Positions 11,001-26,300 of a stretch of 64,000 bases of DNA are shown here, one piece after another; the stretch's first letter is position 1, and each line of letters opens with the position of its first letter. The notes below the pieces were generated by a model that saw nothing but the letters and a program-made list of their open reading frames with translations, did no database searches and was not told where the DNA came from. Both the position numbers and the translations under genes were made by a program. The DNA is from Anseranas semipalmata (Eukaryota > Chordata > Aves > Anseriformes > Anseranatidae), in NCBI GenBank assembly GCA_013399115.1, contig VXAA01000173.1:136474-200473 (forward strand), written 5' to 3'.

Positions 11001-12281
11001 GGCAACCTCCCCAGGCCACGTGCACTGCAAAATGGGTGGCATAAGGAGCACTGCAAACGGGGGAGGATTTGGGGGTGAGATGCAGAGAGCAGGAGGAGGC
11101 AGAACGCAGCAGCACAAGTGGTCAGCACAGTGGGACGGTGCGAATTTGACGCGCAGCAGGAAGCCTCTGCTTTCCTGCCTCTTGCTTTTCTGAGCTTGCT
11201 GCCAAGCAAGAGCCCCTTGTTAAAACGACGGGAAATCGGTGGTGCTGGAGCCCTTATTTAGGTTTGCAAAGCACCGGGGCCACAGTTTCTCGGTGCTGCA
11301 GGCTGTGCAGCCTCACCTGGCCCAAATGCTCCAAAATGGCAGCACTGGGCAGGGGTCTCATTCAGATTTTTCAACCTGGCCAGTGCGGAGCAGCAGAGAA
11401 GTGAGCGGGTCCCCACCGCCAGCTGCAGACATCTCAAGACCTTTGTCCCACGGGCAACCCTGCGCCCAAAACACGGGCTGGCATCGTGCTCAGCACCCCC
11501 CAGATTACAGACAGGCCTGGTGCTAGGTGCAAAGAGGGGGGGCACGTTAAATGCTACCTTCCCCCCATCATTTTAACAGCATCCTTGGAGCCACCACTGC
11601 ATCTGAAGGATGTCAGAGACTCAGGATGGGTTTTTATCAGCTCGGTGTGCTTGGCATCCATCAGTTCAGTACAGACCACAAGACTCTCCATAGCAAAGCC
11701 AAATGCTTCGTGCTTGATAAAAGCACGGGTCAGGCGCTCCCTGCATCGAGACAAGAAATCACAGATCGGTGCAAGAATCCTGACATTAATCATTTCTAAA
11801 CGCGTCTCCTCCGATTTACTCTTTGGTCGCTCGCTCTTCAGCATGCCGGTAGGAACGCTGTTGCAGCGCTGAGGACAGAGGTGAGGTGCGATGGGAGAGG
11901 TGGCACCGCTGGTGCCACCAGACCAAGGGATGGAGTTCAAAGAGAACAGATGAGCTTGCAGGCAATCTCCCTTCATCACCCAAGCCTGGCCCTGCAGCAC
12001 CCAGGGCTAGCCATTAATTTACCGACAGAACAAGACGACTCCCACAGCATCGCCTAACCCTGGGGCTTGGAGAAAACCCAAATTTTGCAACACTGCCCAT
12101 AAAACGGCGTGAACTGACCACAGCGGGCCCGGGGCTGAGCGGGTGGCATCAGCATCTGCTCAGTGCTGGACTCATCACTCCCAGTTTAATCGTGTGATTA
12201 AACACCAGCCACTGCTAAGATGCAGCCCTGTCCTGCTGGGAGGGAACATATTTACCATGTTAAATGCATTCGATTAATATC

Positions 12282-12317
12282 TTTTTTTTATTATTATTTT
12301 GTTTTTTTTTTTTTTAA
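12282..12317 (+). repeat. T-rich low-complexity tract
   Basis: Interrupted poly-T with ttattattatt in the middle. Confidence 0.9.
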
Positions 12318-13121
12318 ATTCCTGCTCACACAGTGGCAGATTAACCATGCTTGTTCATCAGACTGGGACAGGCTTGATGCCCACCAGGGTGCTGGGCTGT
12401 CTGTGAAAGCTCCAGATTCCCCATTAGCTACGGGGCAGGTCCCTCCAGCATCCTCATGGCAGCAGCTTTTCACATTTTCATGGTGATTGGAAACCCCAAG
12501 CTACCCCAAGCATGTATGTCGTGCCCTCCATCCGCATGACGAACGCAGCAGGGCAGGTATATCTTTACCGTGAAACCAAGCCCTTCCTTATAGCCTGCTC
12601 CCCTATATGTGCCACACACGTAATTAATTAAGACGTTATTCTTTAGTAATGAAGGCAGCAGAGCCCGAGGCCAGTGGCCACGTCCCATGTGGCACATCGA
12701 CCCAGCTCCATGCTGGGGCTGAGATGGGCTTCCCACGGATGGAAGTCAATTGGTTTTGCTCATCCCCTTCCAAGCAAGGCGAGCAGAGCTTGTATAGATG
12801 CTTGCCATCTTCCTCCTCCTCCAGACAGGGTGCTCAGCACCCAAACCCCTCCAAAAACCGCATCTCCCAGCACGAGGACACCTGTCCTCCCTCTGCTATC
12901 AAGAGGAGCATTGTAAACTTAAGCTGCTCAGACACGGCATCAAACATTTAAGTTATTTGGGATTTGCGCTCGATTGTTTGATGTTGCTGTCTCATTCTCA
13001 GAAGACCCGGTTACTATTTCACCACTGAAAATATTCCCAGCAGAAAAGGCAGCTTCGTCAAGACCAAAACTGTTTCAAGGAGAAGAGACTATCTGGAAGA
13101 AAATGATTGCATTTTCATCAC

Positions 13122-13135
13122 TTTTTTTTTTTTTT
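13122..13135 (+). repeat. Poly-T run (14)
   Basis: Simple homopolymer. Confidence 0.9.
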
Positions 13136-16100
13136 GTTCCACACTGACATTCTGACTCTACATGCTGTTTCAGACTGAATTTTGCATTCAAAGAATTTAA
13201 TTCTGTTAAAAAGTACAGAAAAATAGTTGAGATAGTTCCAGGCTGGATTGGTTCTGCCTTTGAAACATGCCCTATTCCACATTTTCTCATTGCAGCTTGG
13301 CGTTACAAACTAATACTGAAAAATGGCCTTTCCCAGGCCATAACCTCTTCATTTTCTGATCAAACTCTGCTAAAGAGCAGGAAAGCTGAGAAACGCAGAT
13401 GTCTCAAGCTGCCAATGATCATTTTGGTAACAGAAACAGCTTACTCTGCTCTGCAGGGGAGGACTGGAAAGACAAGGCTAGAAAGAGACATTTGATTAAA
13501 ATAAAAAGGAAAAAAAAATGAGGAAAGGGGTCGTGATTGAACGGGAATGCACTTGGCACCCAGGTGACCTTCCTCCTCTCCTGAACCTGGCTGCTGCCAT
13601 CTTATAAGACAGGAGCTCTCACTTCAAATTAACTTAATCTGTAGCGTTAAATAATTCATGTTGATTTAAGAAAGCTTCATTTCTAATGGGACGCACATGA
13701 AGGCAGAGTTAATATTGGAAGAGGCCGTGGAGGGGGAGGAGAATTAGGCTACGAAAGGTGAATGTACGAGTTAATTGCATATCAATTACTCGCTGTACAT
13801 AGCTCCTCGGTCTCCATCCTCGCACCCCTTGGTCCCCTTGTCCTGGCTGTCACTGGGCTCCCACCAGCATCCCTCTGGGACCAGCCCTTTCTCCATGCCG
13901 GGTTGCAGAGCCATAAAACCCCTGAGCTTTGATTCCTGGAGCACTTTCCCGGCTTCCCAGCGCCACCGGACGGGCGCAGCGAGCCGGGGCTCACCTCTTC
14001 CCCCCCTTCCCCTCCCTCCAACGCTCTCTTCCAAGCTTCTCCTCGCTTGGTTGCGTTCGAGAGCTGGGAACTCAACACTAATTAACGCGTCTGCAAATCC
14101 CAGCTTGGCTGGCAGGGCCTCGAATTCGTTCACGGTCCCCCGAGTGCAGAAGGCTCCACGAGCTAGCCCTCTGGCACCTTCAACTACACGGCTGGCAGAT
14201 GCATATTTTAACAACACACATCTGTTGGCTATATAATCTCTTGTATTTGCCCTCCCTGCTCCCAGCTTTGATGGAAGACCGGAGGGAACTCTCCGGTGGT
14301 TACAGCCAAAGTGTTTGCTTTGCAATTTCGCTCGATTGCTGTCTGATTTTATTTTTAAATTTCTCCAAGTCCTAATCAGGCTCTTACTTTATTTAATTAA
14401 TACCCCAGCTTGGTTAAATAGATCATAAATTAAGAAGCCCTGCCATTAAAGATGTACCAGGTAGCAAATAGCCCTCCAGTGGCTTCCGCAACCAGCCAAA
14501 CAGCCCCTGCGCTCCCAGCACGTGGTCGTGCTGTGGGTCCAGGGACCCCCAGAACCTCTCAGTGCATCTGCGGGGCTTGTCCAAGCAGCTGTGGCAGTGC
14601 TAGATGACCTGCCAGAGGGGCCTTGGTCCTTTTCTGGGGCACATGGATGTCTCTGCATCTCCCAGATCGCATCTCATCACTTGTTACAGCTGCTGCCTTC
14701 CTTGCTGGGGCAGGTGTGCCCAGGACAGAGAGTGGTGGCTCTGTCCCTGGGGTGATGTGGGCAATGGGAGGATGGAGGGCAAGTGGGAGGTGAGGCTCTG
14801 CACCTTGAGAAAGGGGATCCTTCAGCTTCAGGATGGGTTAGCCAGGTACCCAAGCAATATTTTTGCCCGAAACTCTACAAATACAAGCCTTCTCCTGATG
14901 CTGATGACACTAATAGGCTCATCTGTTTGAGTGTTTGGACTTCCAGAGCTATGGAATGATCTGTTCCACTACATTTAACCATGTAGATTTGAAAACAATG
15001 TGACAAAATCTTAAATATTTAATTAAAATATGGTGTAGCTCTGCATCCGAGCAAGGGAGTAGGAGGCATCAGCCCCGTAGAGCTCTTGTCAGACATGAAT
15101 GACAGCAGTTGGAAACTGAATTCAGAGGCAATAGGGGATTTCTTGATACCAAGAAGTGGAAAAGTTGGCAAGAACAGACAAGGCAGCACCGACCCATGCA
15201 GAAAAAAAGGTGAGCAAAGGTATTTTTCAGAGGACGTGGCTTGGGTGTGATAGAGGAGGATGGGGTGAAATGGCCAGCACAGAGCCAGCCCCGCGCTATG
15301 GGCTCTGAGCCACGAGAGCCTCACAGCTCTGCAAAACGCTCTCGAGGAAATCGTTTGTCATTTTGAGACGTGCAAGGTTTGCACGCTGGGGAGGGCTCAG
15401 GGTGCCCTCCTGCCCACGCAGTGCCTGGGGTCTCACCAGCAGCCCTGGGTGAAGCTGGGCAGATGATTCAGGCTTTGTTTCAATGTCAAAGACAAAGCGT
15501 GAGAAATCCCAGCGTGGACGTGATGCAGAATGAGTTGAAAGGGCTTGTGGCTCGACCCAAGGTCCCGTACCTTTTTGCAGAGCTGTACATAGCTGTGGAC
15601 ACAGAGCTACTGATTATTTGCACGGCGGTGTAGCTTTATAGCGGCCACGTACACAGTTTTATTGCATAATAACCCTGGTAACAGCGACAGCACATTGCCT
15701 CCCTCTGTAAATGTGGCAAGAACCCAGGTAAACAAAGAGAAAGCATTGGCACCGGAGGGGTTACGGAATCATTGCCAGTCCCCCTGCAGAGCAGGCTGGG
15801 CAGCACAGCGAGAGGGGCATCTCCCCATGGCCACGTTACGCGCCCGCGCGCTGCTGGTTTACACCGTTGTGCTGCTGGCTCCGTGCTTGGCACCTCTGAG
15901 CCATGAAGCTCCACTTCCACGTGGATCCATCGGAAATCTCCAGGAGGGGAGGGCTCCATCCCCTCTACCTGTCAGTGAGCAACATCCTCCAAATGTGGGC
16001 TGCTTGAAGTCCCAGCCCAGCTCCCCTCTCCAGAGAGGCAGAGAAGGCGCTGGGGCTTCCTGGAGCATGGACTTGGGTTGGGTTTTGAGCTTTGACAATT

Positions 16101-17984
16101 CTACGGAAAACAATCCTCCTGGATTTAAAAATCAGCCCTGACAGCAATCAAAAGTGACGAGGAACACCCCACATGCAACTTCTTCAAATGAGGCAGCTCA
16201 GGTCACCTGCTGCATCCCTCACCCCCCAGGCAGCCGAAATTTGGGAGACGTGCATCCCTCTGGAAGCGGCTGCTTCGCTTGCAACCACCATGGGCTCCTC
16301 GAGTCTGCACGCACCGATTCGAACAGGAGAAAGGGGCATTGCAGTGCTGTGACCACCCAAAACATCTGTCCACCTGCCTGTACAAATCCATTTTGCCTCC
16401 AAAATGCACAGTACACCGTAACTGCAGCTTGGCTGCAAGCGACAGCGGGAGCCGGTGCAGGCTCCCACCGGGCAGGGTGGTGGAGGCATCTGCTCATGAC
16501 TTGCCATCTCCCACACCTCCCCAGCCAGCCTTAAGCTTCCCCAGAACATCTGCACAAATGCATCTGGAGTGAGAAATGGGCTACCAGTGGGTTGCAAAGC
16601 CCCATTTTCTCATCGATCGGGTTTCAATTGAACGTGCCATAACTTTAATTTTCTTAAAAGGAAAGCATGCTGCAAACATAAGTTGCTGAACATCTTAGGT
16701 AAATGTACCAATTAGCAGCTACCATGTATATTCACATAAACATTAACTACCATCTATTCAACACATTCCATAACCCCAAAGATAATAACGATTTCCTTTT
16801 GATCCACAAAAACATCTCTCTGCTCAATCAATGCTCTGCAGCAGCTCAGAGCGCTGACGTACGCCCGTGCACCCTGGGACTAAATTAGTTTTGAAATCTT
16901 TAGCTCTAATTAAATAACATTATTTCTTTTGTCTGGCTCCAGCAACGTCTTCTGACTTCGCAGCAGAAGGAGGCAGCCCCGGCTTCGTGCACGTAGGGGC
17001 ACACGTCAGAGCTCGGAGCTGCTGCGAAGGGTTCGTGAAGCAGAAGGATGGATCGAACAGAAATCAGCATTATCGGTGGGGTCAGGGAGTGAGGAGGCGG
17101 CGGTTGGGGAAGTTTGGGGTAGGGAACCACACAGGGTGGCAGAGAGAGAAAACCAAAAAGCAGGGGACATTACAACCCATAAATTACAACTTGTTTTCTT
17201 GGCAGTGCACAGACCCAAGTGAGGTACGCCTGCAACCAGAACCAGTTCCTTAATTCACTTCATTGGCTGCTTAAGACTAATGAGTGTTGAGCTGACTAAA
17301 ACCACTAAAACTTTTGGTTTACATCTTAAGATTTTTTCTTCCCCCTAAAATTAATTAAGAAGACAGCAACAACAAAAACAAATCCAAACTTTACTTTTAA
17401 CAAACCTAAAAACCGTAAATACAGTCACTTTGGACTTGAACAGTCGGGATATATCTGGAAGCAATACAGACAGGCAACACTGTTTTTTGTCCAAGATTTT
17501 CAAGAAAAATACCATTTTCATTAATTTCTCTGAAGCCACATCCATCCTGGGAAGTTTCACTGGTCTAGCCTGCCTTTTCCCAACACTCCTGACAAGCACC
17601 CAACACACTTTGCCAACCCGTCAGCAAAGCCCCTTTTCCATGTCCCACCCAAAAAGGGGCTTTGCAAGATGCTGGGAGCAGTCTTCTGTTTGCAATCCCA
17701 CGCAACATCCTCCTGTGCTGCTCAGGGGAAAGACTAATCACCGAGAAGTGCACAAGGATAAAAGGTCCAGTATGAAAAGCAGCCCTTCCTCCTGGTCCTG
17801 TACAGAACAGCATCGCAGCCAGGGCACAGCGTAACGCGCTGATGCCACTGACCCCCTTCATAGCCTTAAATTTGGGTATGTGCACTGCTGAAGTGCACAT
17901 AAATATTTGTAGGGCTGAAGGACCGAACATCCCAAAACTGCTCTGCTCCCTACACAGCTCCCTTTGCTACCGCTCTTGGGATCA

Positions 17985-20278
<2,294 letters not shown>

Positions 20279-20428
20279 TTGAGAGATCCCGTCCGACTCC
20301 AAGGGCGAGCCCGTCTTTGATCCACAGCACGATGCCATTGTACTCGGGGATGGCGCACAGCAGCGTCACGGGCTGCCCAGCGATCACCACCTGGTCCTGG
20401 GGCTGCTGCGTGAAGGAAGATGCTTGAC
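20279..20428 (-). CDS. KIRREL3: KIRREL3 exon encoding first half of Ig domain 1
   Basis: This exon encodes strands A to about C' of the first extracellular immunoglobulin domain, the membrane-distal domain that mediates homophilic binding in the KIRREL/NEPH family. The minus-strand acceptor is ccccctctccag and the donor is gtaagt. Its 50 codons begin [18 protein letters not shown] and contain the Ig core cysteine at exon residue 25 (TLLCAIPEY) and the core tryptophan at residue 36 (VLWIKDG), ending GVGRDLS. Human KIRREL3, as I recall it, reads almost identically, including [16 protein letters not shown] and [20 protein letters not shown]1 differs clearly here (KDGLALGMGQGL), so the paralogue assignment is firm. 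Phase is 1 at both ends: the exon opens with the last two bases of a Gly codon and ends with the first base of a Ser codon. No stop or frameshift is seen. Confidence 0.96.
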
Positions 20429-20942
20429 CTGGAGAGGGGGATGAGAGAGCAGGATGAGGCCGTCAGTTGTTGGGTGCCACGCCATGCAGCGCCTCGGGAT
20501 GCAAGATTGCATCATCACAAACCTGAGGCTGAATTTTTAGCTCTTAATTACATTCTTATTTATCGCCCCCTCATACTTCCAGAGAAAAATTTGCAATGAT
20601 TTTCCTCCCTGGGACAAAAAAAAGCCATGGTGAAGAGGTGCCAGGCATTTCCTCGAACCATTTTATTCAGGATAGCAGTGCTGGTATTGTAGCTGTCATG
20701 ATCTAAGGAAAGAAGAGCAGCAGGCTCTCAGGAAGCAGTGATATTTTGTATTACACCTGATAAAGGGGACACAGGTCCTCTGCTTCTGAGGCTCGCTCCC
20801 CCTTCACGCGCTCCCTTAAATCAGGATGCACAGCCGAGAACCTGCTACAAAACCCAGCGACTCAGGAAAACAACTGCCTGCTGCTCTTCCCTCTGCTCCC
20901 AGGTTCCGAGCGTGACCAACCGGGACGTGCCAGGAGCTTCAC

Positions 20943-20986
20943 GCACATCTGGGGACGAAAGGAAGCACATCTGGGGACGAAAGGAA
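20943..20986 (+). repeat. 22-bp tandem duplication
   Basis: Two exact adjacent copies, each running gcacatctggggacgaaa then ggaa. Their identity suggests a recent slippage or duplication event. Confidence 0.95.
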
Positions 20987-21989
20987 GCAACAGCCCTGCT
21001 TCAGCACTGCCTTTTGCTGAAGTTTCAGCTTCAGTCTCGCAAGCCATGCAGCGCCAAGCAGCCGAGCTCTTAGGGATGACAACCACCAAACATGGTGGTT
21101 TAGCACGGCTCTCCTCGCATTTCCACAGCCTGAAGGACGCAGTAACAGCTCGATGCCCTCAGGACATCTCCTGCCATGGCTGAGATGTCTCACACCTCCG
21201 GAGGAGGCGAAACTTCTCATTTTCCACAAAAAGCATGCTGATTCACTATAACCTATTTCACATCAGGGTGTGCTAAGTGCTGGCATTATGCTTTATTTTC
21301 ACTCTTTGAAATCCATCATCATTTCTGGGCTTTGTCATGAGTGAAAACCATTCCACGCGTCAAATCCTTCTGTTTTTTTTCCCCAGAATGAGCGCTCCAG
21401 TTTCCAATCAGGCGAGGTGCAAACCCAGGTGCCCATGCAGGCCACCCCTGGCATTCAGTGTGGACTGGGGCACGTGTCTTGTAAAAAAAATAGTGCAAAA
21501 GCAAGAACAAAGGCTGGCAAAGCATCCCTAAACCAAACGTGAGCTATCTTAGAAAGATGGTTCAAGAGCTAGCACATAGATGTAGTGCTGCTGTCGGATG
21601 CTGGAAATGTAAAGGCAATTCAGGCTGATCTGCTGGTATCTGGACACCTCGTCGGGTTGTCCTTTGTGTCAGCTATTTGGGGAGCATCTGAGTTGTGCTG
21701 CTGCCTTGCCGTGCTTCAAGTCCTGCTCTTACTATGGGTATGGAGAGATCTGAAAAGGGAGAAGCTGGGAGAGAGCAGAGTGACTGGATTGCGACTCGCT
21801 GTATTGCCTGAGGGGTTTTTAAAGATCAGGAGCCTTGCTGCGTGTGAATTATCGCCCCGAAACAGGCACAGAGCGAGAAGTCCACGCCCGGCAGCGGCAC
21901 GGCAGCTCAATACCCTGCGTCGCGCCGGGCTGCAGGAAAAGTTGCTCTTTAAAATCAATGTGTTAAAACCAGGACAGTCTCCACACGAA

Positions 21990-22240
21990 CCACCCTAAAT
22001 CAATTCAATCCTAATTTACATTAACTCAATTTAATCATTGACTGATGATTAATCCTAAACCAAGGTTAAGTGTGACACAAGTTCTTGCAACTAAACTTGT
22101 TTCTAAATGAGTTGTTAGGCCTTGCCTACGGGCAAAGCTCGATCATTTTCTAACTCGTGCAGTTAAACCAATGGAAGCCCCCATGTGAATGCTTATATTT
22201 CGTTTAATTTACTACAGCTTTACTTAAACTTGCTCCTAGC
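21990..22240. repeat. Possible old non-autonomous DNA transposon remnant
   Basis: The stretch contains ttaggccttgcctacgggca, gtgcagttaaaccaatgg, and agcccccatgtgaatgctta followed by tatttcgtttaa. These resemble modules of palindromic DNA transposons common in turtle, crocodile and old mammalian DNA. Repeated taatcct, ttaa and aaac blocks on both sides fit. No clear terminal inverted repeats or target-site duplication were delimited. Confidence 0.3.
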
Positions 22241-22760
22241 CAGCTAAAGATGCACGGGAAGGAGCAGAGCCATCCTTTCTGGATTTCTACCAGTTTACAT
22301 ACAGCAGGTTAAAAAGCTCTCTGGAAAGTTTTGCACATCCAGGCACACGTTGAGCACCGTACTCCCAGGTATTTCAGAAACCCCAGCCCCTCCAGTACCC
22401 ACATACTTGCAGGAAAGTCTGATTTTCATCACCAGTGCTCCAAGAGGTCATGGTGGTGGACCTCGGCACGATGCTGTGCTGCGTGCACAACAGGACGGGT
22501 CTGCTGCAGAGCGGTACCCAACTACAGAAGCATCAGGAGATGCCAGCTCCTCCTGATGGGACACATGCTATGAGGCACGCCGGCCTCCAACAGCAGCAGA
22601 AACGCCTGCTCTTCTGAACTGGGATTTAGAAATTTCATAAGAAACATTAATCAGCTCTATACTCAGACTCACAAGGACAGGCGCTACTGAAGTAATAGGA
22701 AAAGCAGGGATGGGAGAGAGGAAATTAGGAAAGGAAGCAGAAAAAAGTGACCATTTTGCC

Positions 22761-22775
22761 TTTTTTTTTTTTTTT
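22761..22775 (+). repeat. Poly-T run (15)
   Basis: Simple homopolymer. Confidence 0.9.
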
Positions 22776-23040
22776 CCCACCCGCTAACTATGTTTTCACG
22801 GCTCACTCCGTAATCTTGACAATTCTCAAGGCAAGCCGGGCAAGCGGGGACAGCGCCAGAACGCAGTAATAACCAAAAAAGATTGTTTTATCGGCGAGAA
22901 TTATCAGGTTGTCAGCTGGGAGCTGCAAGAGTCGTAATGAGAAAGCAGAAACACAAAGTGGTGTCCATGCCCTCTGAAAATGTCCATTAAGGAGAAGCTT
23001 CATTTGGTAATTGCTGTTGGAAATGAAGCCCTTTTTGTGT

Positions 23041-23077
23041 TTTTTTTTTTTTTTCTTTCTTTTTCCTTTTTCCTTTC
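23041..23077 (+). repeat. Polypyrimidine tract
   Basis: Poly-T followed by ctttctttttcctttttcc. No acceptor with a plausible exon follows. Confidence 0.85.
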
Positions 23078-23343
23078 TTGCTCAGTTTTAGAGAGCAGCT
23101 GACGGCCATAGAAAATTAGAGTGAGAACATGGCATATGTCTCCTGTCTTTTCCTTCCCTCTGTTTGTTCAGTGTGAAAAATTGTCACTTGAAACCCTTTT
23201 TAGTCCAAGGCTCCTTCTCGGCTACAAACGCTACGGGCTCAGCCTTGGTCACAGGAGAGGAGAGAAGGGGGTGAGGACATTAAGAGCATCACCTGGCCCA
23301 GTCCCTGCTCCACGGGAGGATCACCGCTCCCTAAATCACAGAT

Positions 23344-23366
23344 AAAAAAGAAAAAAAAAAAAAAAA
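23344..23366 (+). repeat. Poly-A run
   Basis: A-rich run with one G. The preceding sequence is not a recognised retroposon. Confidence 0.9.
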
Positions 23367-26300
23367 GTACCAAAGGCAGAACTCAACTCACTTTCAAATC
23401 AGCTTAAAGTCTGATTACTGGGTTTAACTGGGTTTGGAAGATCAGAGACCTGCTCACGTTACAGCTTTCAACAGTCTTATGTCAAAGGAACAAGTAATTT
23501 GTGGAAAAGTTTTAAGGAAGATAAGGTACTTGACAGAAAATAGCTGAAAAGAGGGAAATTGGGAAAGGATGATTTACAAATGCAAGTTGAGTGGTTTCAG
23601 CTACAAGAACCACTGAAACACTTCAGTTTGGTATTTCTCCCGTGAACTTTTACAACATTATTACAAAACAGTCACACAACAGGGTTCTGTGACTGCAAGG
23701 ACAAAACAAAACAAACCGAGCATCTCACCATCACACAAGATGCTGTGGTCCACAAGAAGTTGTATTTTTCCAGAGGTTTCTGGACACCAAATATATCATT
23801 AGCCAGAACAAATCCAGTTTTTAAGTATAACCCAAATCTGAATTCAAATCCTTGTAGAGACTGGAGTGAAGACCAGACCACCTGTGGCAGAGCCAACAAA
23901 TACGGCTCTCACTGAAACCACCCTGCTCTTCCACATCCCTGCAGCTCCCCATTTCCAGCCTCCAGGAGACATCTCCACCACCTTAACCCACCTGAGAACC
24001 CAGCTTTACTTCCGCACCTCGCTTTCCTTTCTTCAAGCGTGAAGATTGGCAAACCTTCAAAGGAGGAAATAAGCCCGCGGATGCTCAGCTTCCCGCAAGC
24101 ATCGCGGGTAGAAGCGCGGCGCTGCCTCTGCCCCCCAAGAGCATTCACGCACATCTCTTCTGCTCTTCATGCAAGGGAGATGCACCGAGCAGAAGCAAAC
24201 ATTAGGACTCTATTCATTGTTGATTTTTTTTTCCCTTTAAAAAAGCGAATGGGTATGCAAATGAGATGCTAACCATGCCTCCTGACCGTGTTCCAGCGTG
24301 ACGGCAAAGCCCGATCCGCGTGCTCGAGCTGCGCGTCTGCCGAGCGCGGGTTATCGGCAGCGGGTCGATGTGCTGCTGGGGGGCTTTGGTGTCACAGAAG
24401 GTGCAAGGGACTCTCGATCCTCGAGTCTCACCTTCTCCTGGCTGCTCCTTTGCTCTGCACCCCGAGGAGCTGTTTACAGCCCCAGCCCACGGCAGGTGAT
24501 GCTTCTGCTGGCCCTGCCATCTCCTGCCTTCCTGGAGGAAGTCTCTCTAAGACAAAAGCAGGGGGCACTTCTGCAGCTATTGTAATCCTAAACACCAGGA
24601 ACACAATGGGAGAATAAAGAACCTACTGTGAACAGCGAGCAGGCAGTAATGCTAACCTTGCTTTCAAAAGCCACAAGCAGGAGCCTTATGAAGTCACAAG
24701 CATGTCATAAAAGTCTAAGAAAAAAGAGAAAGAGAGAAAAAAGAGAACCACTTTAGAACTCTTTATATTTCCTTAATGGATTTTGCACCTGTGGCTCCTG
24801 TTTTTCAGTGTTTCTTTGTAATGTTGCCTTGTTCTTTCAAACAAAGGCTGAGACTGCTGTTTGTGACTTCCAAGGGAAATCACACCACCGCCGCCGTGGC
24901 ATTTCCAGAGAAGTCCCAATGCCCCGCATGGTGGGAAGGACCCAAATCCCATTTTACAACCCAGAAGACGCAGGGAGGCACCTACACGAGGACACTGCCA
25001 AGGCCATCAGTGACAGAGCAGGACCTTGAAGCTCCTTCATCACCAAAGCCCAAAGCAGCGACCGGCTTTCTAAGCCCTCTGAAGACTGCAATCTGTTTGC
25101 ACGAGTTCTTGCCTGACTTATTTCAACTTGCAGCCTCCTGTGTAAAAACCAGCCTGCCTGCAGACAACGTGCTGCAAGAAGAGAAGAGGCAAGTGGGAAC
25201 AGCAGATAGTTAAATTTTCATTACCCAAGAGAAGTGAGTATTGTAATAAGAAGCAAGGGACTTACAGCGGGAACAATGACTCATTAGAAATGGAGACACC
25301 ACGGCTCCTTTTATGTAAGCGGAGCTTTGAATTTCCATTGTGTTTTGAAAAGAATTAGCTCTTTTTGTCTGAGGAGGGGATGGAAGTGGTGAAGGAGGCC
25401 TGTGAAGCGCCTTGTAAAAATGTAACTGTTTAGAAATGAAAGGCCCGGTGACTCTCAGCCCTTGATGCAGAGCGGGCACGACGACGTGTGGCTGAAGGGC
25501 GAGCAAGGGGCTGCCCTGCCTCTGCTGCAGGAGAGCTGAAGCCCAAGCACCACCCTAGGGGACCCCTTTTTGGGTCAAGGGCGTCACACCACCAAGCACC
25601 CCGGGGTGAAGTCACGGCGTTTTGGCCCATCTAAGGGCTGGTTGCTCCAAGCACGCGACGCCAAGAGCTGGAGCCGTCTCTCGAGCAGGGATGGGGAGGC
25701 GGGGTGGCTGCATTCCCACGCCTTCCCAGCAGATGAGGGATCACCTCCGCACCCACCCCGCGCAGCTTCTGGTATCGATCCCGTGTCAAATGGGCCGGTT
25801 CTGCTCACGCGGATGGGCCCTCCTCTGGGAGCCAAGGACAACAAGCTCCCTGCATCAGGCCCATCACGCTTTAAAACACACGCCCGTATTGATTTTTAGA
25901 TGGCTAGGAAAGGCAAGCAGACAAAAGCGTTACATTATTTACAACGCTCTCAGGAGTCGTCAGTCACGGGGAAGCACGGCGCAAGCTGTGCGGATGCCAC
26001 GGTCCCTCATCACCAGCGTGCCTGTCCCCCAGCTCCCCCCCAGCGAGAGGTGCACCCAGCACAGCGCCCGCGGAAAGCATCCCCAAGGATGCTCTGGGGC
26101 ACAGCAAGGATATCCCTGGACGAGGACCAAGGCAAGCTCGTCTCGCACCTTCAGAGGAGCGAAAGACCCGTGGCTCCTCAGGCAGGAGCAGATGAATCCC
26201 ACCACTGAAGCTGTGGGCGCAGTGTGGGGCAAGGAGACGTGGAGCAGCCCCCCGAGAGAGGGCCACGTGTTGGCGATGGCCAGAGCCATGTCTTGCACTT

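Noticed and set aside
10319..11209. 296-codon minus-strand open frame
   Set aside because: It crosses the antisense of the CR1 3' fragment, has proline/cysteine-rich low-complexity composition and no domain.
23041..23110. Polypyrimidine tract as a splice acceptor
   Set aside because: No AG followed by a recognisable exon, and it is on the strand opposite the only supported gene.
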